Source: Paenibacillus antri
Lineage (GTDB): Bacteria > Bacillota > Bacilli > Paenibacillales > YIM-B00363
Assembly: GCF_005765165.1 (NCBI RefSeq)
Contig: NZ_VCIW01000029.1
Coordinates: 1-64,000, forward strand
Reading direction: 5' to 3'
Length of the DNA stretch: 64,000 nucleotides
The notes below the pieces were generated by a model. It was not told the DNA's origin, did no database searches, and was given only the letters and a program-made list of their open reading frames with translations. Position numbers and translations under genes: made by a program. Below, piece by piece: positions 59,832 to 64,000 of this stretch (position 1 is its first letter; each line of letters starts with the position of its first letter).

Positions 59832-59894
59832 CGGGAGCCGCCCGCCCGGGAGGCCCTTTGCTTCTTGCCCCTTGCCGCACATGCACAAACGGAA

Positions 59895-59961
59895 GATAAG
59901 GAACCTAAAGACTTGGAAATATACGCGGAATCCCCCCGGTTTTATACTGAAAGCGTAACCA
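59895..59961 (+). promoter_or_regulatory. importer promoter with shared bipartite element (copy 2) and cre-like site
   Basis: GATAAGGAACCTAAAGA (59895-59911), an 8-nt gap, then TATACGC (59920-59926), with the -10 TATACT at 59943-59948. The first block matches copy 1 in 14 of 17 positions. TGAAAGCGTAACCA (59948-59961) directly after the -10 matches 12 of 14 cre positions, so CcpA may repress at the start site while YesN activates from upstream. Confidence 0.6.
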
Positions 59962-60003
59962 GAAATCGCCTCAGACACGTCGATTAAGGGAGGATTCAGA
60001 GAC

Positions 60004-61725
60004 ATGAAAAACAATTATCGTTGGACGGCGGCGCTTGCCGCGCTGCTGTGCTTCAGCCTCGTTGCGACCGCATGCGGCACCGGGGGCGGCTCCAAGGAAG
60101 AGACGGCGTCCGGGACGGGCGACGAGCAGCCCGCCGCCGCCGAAGGGAGCGGGGACGCGGCGAATGCGCCCGCCGCGCCGGCGGCCGACGCGGACCCGTA
60201 TTTCGGGAAATACGATCCGCCGATCGAAATTTCGACGGTGCGCATTATCGGCGAGCTCAAGTTTAAGGACGGCGAGGATATCGACAACAACCAATGGACG
60301 CGTACGCTGTCCGAGCGGCTCGGCATCAAGGTCAACAACCAGTGGGTCGTGAAGAACGAGCAGGGCGCGGAGAAGATGAACGTAACGATCGCTTCGGGCG
60401 ATCTGCCGGATTTCTTCCAAGTGAACGCGACGCAGCTGAACCAGCTCGTGGAAGCCGGCCAAGTGATGGACATTACGGACGTCTACGAGAAGCACGCCAC
60501 CCCGCTCGTGAAGGGCTTCATGAACGACGCGACGAACGCGCTCGCCTCCGCCGCGTTCGACGGCAGGCTGATGGCGTTCCCGAGCCCGGGCTCCACGCTG
60601 GACGCGTCGCCGATCCTATGGATCCGCAAGGATTGGTTGGATCGGCTCGGCCTCCCCGAGCCGAAGTCGATGAACGACGTGCTGGCTATCGCCGAAGCGT
60701 TCGCGGCGAAGGATCCCGACGGCAACGGCCAGAACGACACGTACGGCCTGGCGCTTATGAAAAACCTGTACGGAGCCTACGGCGCGCTCGAAGGCTTCAT
60801 GAACGGTTATAACGCCTACCCGCAAACGTGGGTGAAGGCGGCCGACGGCACGCTCGCGTTCGGCAGCGTGCAGCCGGAGATGAAGACGGCGCTCGCCGCG
60901 CTGCAGACGATGTTCAAGAACGGGCTCATCGACCGCGAGTTCGGCGTCAAGGACGAAGCGAAAGCCGGGGAACTGGCCGCCTCCGGCAAGGTCGGCATGA
61001 CGTACGGCGCGATGTGGATTTCGCTCGACATGCTGAAGAACAGCAAAGCGAACGACCCGAACGCCGATTGGCAGGCGTATCCGCTCGTGAACGAAAGCGG
61101 CGCCTTGGCGAACGCGCAAATTCCGTCGCTCGCGGTAGGCTCCTATTACGTCGTTCGCAAGGATGCCGAGCATCCGGAAGCGCTCATCAAAATGCTGAAC
61201 CTGTTCGGCGAGCTGCAGTTCGGTCCGGATACGCCGGCGGACGTCTGGCAGGCGCACTCGAAGGTCGACGGCATCGAAGTATGGCCGTATTATCCGTTCC
61301 TCGTCGGGCAGCCGAACAAAAACCTCGGCATCCACAAGCGCGTCGTCGAGGCGCTCGACAAGAAGGATCCGACCGGGCTGAACGCGGAAGAGACGGATGC
61401 GTACAACAACAGCTTGGCGGTCGAAGAAGGCCGAGGCGACCCGAACGCATGGGGCTACGACAAGGTGTTCGGCCGCAAGGGCTCTTACGAAGTGATTAAG
61501 CGTTACGTCGAAAACGACCTGCTCAAGCCGGGCGAGTTCTACGGCGTGAACACGCCGACGATGGCGGAGCGCGGCGAGACGCTGAAGAAAATGGAGATCG
61601 AGACGTTCACGAAGATCATTCTCGGCGACTCCATCGATACGTTCGATAAATTCGTCGAGGATTGGAAGAAGCTCGGCGGCGATCGGATGACGCAAGAAGT
61701 CAACGAGTGGTATACATCCAGATAA
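60004..61725 (+). CDS. extracellular sugar-binding lipoprotein (LplA-like)
   Basis: A 573-residue lipoprotein. The signal peptide ends VATAC with Cys24, then a Gly/Ser/Ala/Pro tether to about residue 60. The solute-binding fold has LSERLGIKVNNQWVV and DPDGNGQNDTYGLAL, which is the EF-hand-like calcium loop (about residues 239-250) common in LplA-type binding proteins. It supplies ligand to the permeases at 61800 and 62709. GH78-related enzyme and YesMN neighbours suggest a plant or bacterial oligosaccharide; no closer ligand can be given. Confidence 0.9.
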   Translation: MKNNYRWTAALAALLCFSLVATACGTGGGSKEETASGTGDEQPAAAEGSGDAANAPAAPAADADPYFGKYDPPIEISTVRIIGELKFKDGEDIDNNQWTRTLSERLGIKVNNQWVVKNEQGAEKMNVTIASGDLPDFFQVNATQLNQLVEAGQVMDITDVYEKHATPLVKGFMNDATNALASAAFDGRLMAFPSPGSTLDASPILWIRKDWLDRLGLPEPKSMNDVLAIAEAFAAKDPDGNGQNDTYGLALMKNLYGAYGALEGFMNGYNAYPQTWVKAADGTLAFGSVQPEMKTALAALQTMFKNGLIDREFGVKDEAKAGELAASGKVGMTYGAMWISLDMLKNSKANDPNADWQAYPLVNESGALANAQIPSLAVGSYYVVRKDAEHPEALIKMLNLFGELQFGPDTPADVWQAHSKVDGIEVWPYYPFLVGQPNKNLGIHKRVVEALDKKDPTGLNAEETDAYNNSLAVEEGRGDPNAWGYDKVFGRKGSYEVIKRYVENDLLKPGEFYGVNTPTMAERGETLKKMEIETFTKIILGDSIDTFDKFVEDWKKLGGDRMTQEVNEWYTSR

Positions 61726-61746
61726 CTTCTTAATAAGGAAAAGACA

Positions 61747-61773
61747 GAGTGCCGGGGTCCTTCCTCGGCATTC
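61747..61773 (+). terminator. intra-operon hairpin after the binding-protein gene
   Basis: AGTGCCG with GG at 61748-61756 pairs with CC and CGGCATT to 61772 around a TCCTT loop. It is weaker than the hairpins at the same place in the other operons. Confidence 0.45.
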
Positions 61774-61799
61774 TGCGTTTTCCGGGGAGGAGGAATTCC

Positions 61800-62690
61800 A
61801 TGACGAAGAAAATTCAATGGCCGCTGCACCTCATGATTTTGCCCGCGCTGCTCTTGATCCTCGTGTACAGTTACGGTCCGATGTTCGGGATCGTCATCGC
61901 GTTCCAGAAATTCATTCCCGCGCGCGGCTTGGGAGGTTCCGCGTGGGTCGGTTGGGACAACTTCCAATACGTCATGGCGATGCCGGATTCGCTTCGCGTG
62001 CTTCGGAACACCGTCTTTATCGCCGTCATGAAGATGGCCGCGAATCTCGTCGTGCCGATTACGATCGCGCTGCTCTTGAACGAAGTCCGCAAAGAAGCGT
62101 TCAAGCGCAGTTTTCAAACCTTGGTGTACTTGCCTCACTTCTTGTCTTGGATTTTGCTCGGCGGCATTCTGATCGACGTCCTGTCCCCGTCCGTCGGCAT
62201 CGTTAATCAGTTCCTGGGGACGTTCGGCGTCGAGCCGATCTACTTCCTCGGCGATCGGTCCTGGTTTCCGTTCGTGCTGGTCGGGACCGATACGTGGAAG
62301 GAGTTCGGGTACAACACGATCGTCTATTTGGCCGCCATTACGGGCATTAACCCGGCGTTGTACGAAGCGGCCATCGTCGACGGCGCGAACCGGTGGAAGC
62401 AGACGCTGCATATCACGCTGCCGGGCATGGCGCCGATCATCGTCCTGTTGTCCGTACTGAGCCTCGGCAACGTGCTCAACGCCGGCTTCGATCAAGTGTT
62501 TAATCTGTACAGCCCTCAGGTGTACGAGACGGGCGACATTATCGACACGTTCGTCTATCGGCTCGGGTTGGTCGACGCGCAATATTCCGTCGCGACGGCG
62601 GTCGGACTGTTCAAGTCCGTCGTGTCGCTGGCGTTCATTCTGATTTCTTATTTGCTCGCGTACCGGCTGGCGAACTATAGAATTTTCTAG
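61800..62690 (+). CDS. sugar ABC transporter permease (LplB-like)
   Basis: A 296-residue permease with six predicted helices and the docking loop YEAAIVDGANRWKQTLHITLPG. NVLNAGFDQVFNLYSPQVYETGD is the usual LplB block near the C-terminus, here in two parts. I set the start at ATG 61800, eight nt after GGGGAGGAGG; an upstream in-frame start lies in the hairpin region. The partner permease begins 18 nt after its stop. Confidence 0.93.
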   Translation: MTKKIQWPLHLMILPALLLILVYSYGPMFGIVIAFQKFIPARGLGGSAWVGWDNFQYVMAMPDSLRVLRNTVFIAVMKMAANLVVPITIALLLNEVRKEAFKRSFQTLVYLPHFLSWILLGGILIDVLSPSVGIVNQFLGTFGVEPIYFLGDRSWFPFVLVGTDTWKEFGYNTIVYLAAITGINPALYEAAIVDGANRWKQTLHITLPGMAPIIVLLSVLSLGNVLNAGFDQVFNLYSPQVYETGDIIDTFVYRLGLVDAQYSVATAVGLFKSVVSLAFILISYLLAYRLANYRIF

Positions 62691-62708
62691 AGAAAGGAGC
62701 GGATCGGC

Positions 62709-63593
62709 GTGGTGGAACCATACTCGTTCGGTCGAAGGTTGTTCGTCGGCTTTAACTACGCGTTCCTTACGGCATTATCGTTCCTGTGCCTATTTCCGAT
62801 CGTTCACGTGCTGGCCGTCTCCTTCAGCTCCAATGCGGCGGCCGCCGGCGGCTTCGTCAAGCTGTGGCCGGTCGGGTTTACGACGGCCTCGTACGAATAC
62901 GTCCTGATGCAGGGCGAATTTCTCGATGCGCTGCTGGTGACGCTGCAGCGGGTCGGCATCGGCGTAACCGTCAATATGTTTCTTACGATCTTAGTAGCGT
63001 ACCCGCTGTCGAAAGAGGCGAGCGCGTTCAAGTCGAGAACCGCGTACGCTTGGATATTCGTCGTTACGATCTTGTTTAACGGCGGCCTGATTCCGGTTTA
63101 TATGACCGTAAAATATACGGGACTGTTGGATTCGATCTGGGCGTTGGTGCTCCCGGGAGCCGTGCCCGTATTCAATGTGATCCTGCTGCTCAACTTCTTC
63201 CGGAACTTGCCGAGGGAGATGGAAGAGGCGGCGTTCATGGACGGCGCAGGTCAATGGACGACGATGTGGCGCATCTTCGTGCCGCTGTCGCTCCCGGCGC
63301 TTGCGACGATTACGTTGTTCGCGACCGTCAATCATTGGAATTCCTGGTTCGACGGGCTGATCTTCATGAATCGGCCGGAGCATTATCCGCTGCAAAGCTA
63401 TTTGCAGACCGTCGTCGTGCAGCAGGATTTATCGGACATCGCCTCGCAGGATCTCGATTTGCTCGCCGAGATCAACGACCGGACGTTCAAGGCGGCTCAG
63501 ATTTTCCTAGGGGCGCTTCCGATCCTGCTGGTATATCCGTTCTTGCAGCGTTATTTCGTGAAGGGCATCGTGCTCGGCAGCGTGAAGGAATAA
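62709..63593 (+). CDS. sugar ABC transporter permease (LplC-like)
   Basis: A 294-residue permease with six predicted helices, docking loop EEAAFMDGAGQWTTMWRIFVPLSLP and C-terminal GIVLGSVKE. It starts at GTG 62709 with AAAGGAG upstream; the next codon is also GTG. No hydrolase or ATPase follows in the remaining 400 bases. It is the last gene of the importer operon, and no clear terminator is seen after it. Confidence 0.92.
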   Translation: MVEPYSFGRRLFVGFNYAFLTALSFLCLFPIVHVLAVSFSSNAAAAGGFVKLWPVGFTTASYEYVLMQGEFLDALLVTLQRVGIGVTVNMFLTILVAYPLSKEASAFKSRTAYAWIFVVTILFNGGLIPVYMTVKYTGLLDSIWALVLPGAVPVFNVILLLNFFRNLPREMEEAAFMDGAGQWTTMWRIFVPLSLPALATITLFATVNHWNSWFDGLIFMNRPEHYPLQSYLQTVVVQQDLSDIASQDLDLLAEINDRTFKAAQIFLGALPILLVYPFLQRYFVKGIVLGSVKE

Positions 63594-63605
63594 CTTACGT
63601 ATTCG

Positions 63606-63838
63606 TGCATCTTCTGCCCGAGCTGTCGCATCATCCCGAGCAGCGCTTTAAGCTTCAAGAAGCAGCGAGAGCGTTCCTCGCGGGGCCGATTTCACTGTCC
63701 AGCCCGGCTCCCTCGTTTACGACCGAGTCTTACGGCGATGCGATAGAGCTTCGGTCCGGAATCTGCTCGTTGCTAGCGCCGATGAAGCCGGCGACGATCG
63801 AGGAGACGTACGTTCTCCGCGAGCGAAGCGCGGAATAA
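63606..63838 (+). pseudogene. possible gene remnant, no recognised function
   Basis: A short frame from GTG 63606 to a stop at 63838 (77 codons) has coding-like composition, with segments such as LPELSHHPEQRFKLQEAARAF, split by no stop. There is no ribosome site, and the frame runs back into the permease gene in another phase. I do not recognise the product; it may be the tail of a decayed gene or chance. Confidence 0.25.
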
Positions 63839-64000
63839 CGGAGCGGGAAAGCATGGTTTTAAGCAATGCTCCCGGTGACGTGCGTTTTCTGGCTTCCGGG
63901 AAGAGGGGAAGTAAGGTAGAACGCTAGTTCATTTAGGGAGCCGTGGAGTACGTATATCGATGATTTTGTTTTACAGTTAAATCTGCGAAAAGGAAATGTA
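63839..64000. other. non-coding right end of the window
   Basis: No gene, hairpin with U-run or repeat is apparent. The final 60 bases turn AT-rich, as expected for a promoter of a gene beyond the window. Confidence 0.4.

Noticed and set aside
63254-63838. 194-codon gene overlapping the end of the last permease
   Set aside because: Its first half is an out-of-frame shadow of the permease; only the part after 63593 could be a remnant.

Overview
The window is high-GC chromosomal DNA (by eye about 60% GC) from a Gram-positive of the Paenibacillaceae type (Paenibacillus/Cohnella-like). The basis is the repeated combination of YesM/YesN two-component pairs, LplA/LplB/LplC-type sugar importers without their own ATPases, AGGAGG-like ribosome sites, lipobox solute-binding proteins, CcpA-type cre-like sites and a dense set of intracellular glycoside hydrolases. 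No rRNA, tRNA, CRISPR or phage genes were seen. The only sign of mobile DNA is the probable end of an IS3-type element at the left edge, which abuts a 51-bp palindromic tandem array.

Layout. 1-730: partial transposase gene and IS end, then 11.5 copies of a hairpin-forming 51-bp repeat. 747-6770: an amino-sugar/tagatose-type catabolic cluster (divergent SIS isomerase; ROK kinase, class II aldolase, PfkB kinase, DeoR repressor) and a Gfo/Idh/MocA dehydrogenase. 6910-20998: a YesMN pair, an LplABC-type importer and three cytoplasmic hydrolases (GH125, a GH5/GH42-like clan-A enzyme, GH38), which together look like a mannose-oligosaccharide or N-glycan utilisation operon with a cre-like site at its promoter. 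21080-25673 (minus): an importer followed by murQ, pointing to MurNAc or muropeptide uptake; its promoter holds a 17-bp palindrome and a degenerate second copy. 25876-27555: an unknown coiled-coil protein and a 135-bp tandem repeat. 27705-31630 (minus): a NarL-type response regulator coupled to a 1085-residue sensor protein with two kinase modules.

31843-41325 is a mixed region: a StyA-like flavin monooxygenase, a tandem pair of HI0933-family flavoproteins, a polysaccharide deacetylase, a DUF1904 protein, a beta/gamma-crystallin-like protein, an acyl-CoA dehydrogenase, a second Gfo/Idh/MocA dehydrogenase, a LysM/coiled-coil protein and an AraC regulator. 41408-50067: GH78-type rhamnosidase, YesMN pair and a CUT1 importer. 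50112-54681: a GH43 enzyme (minus), a LysR regulator and metE with a MetR-like box. 54796-63593: a second GH78-related enzyme, a YesMN pair and another LplABC-type importer; the promoters of the enzyme and of the importer share a bipartite element that is a good candidate for the YesN binding site. The last 400 bases hold at most a gene remnant.

How it works together: three of the four importers are preceded by their own YesM/YesN pair, and sugar is taken up as oligosaccharide and cut inside the cell. None of the four importers carries an ATPase gene here, so they probably share an MsmX-type ATPase encoded elsewhere. In each importer operon a GC-rich hairpin lies between the binding-protein gene and the first permease gene, as expected if binding protein is made in excess.
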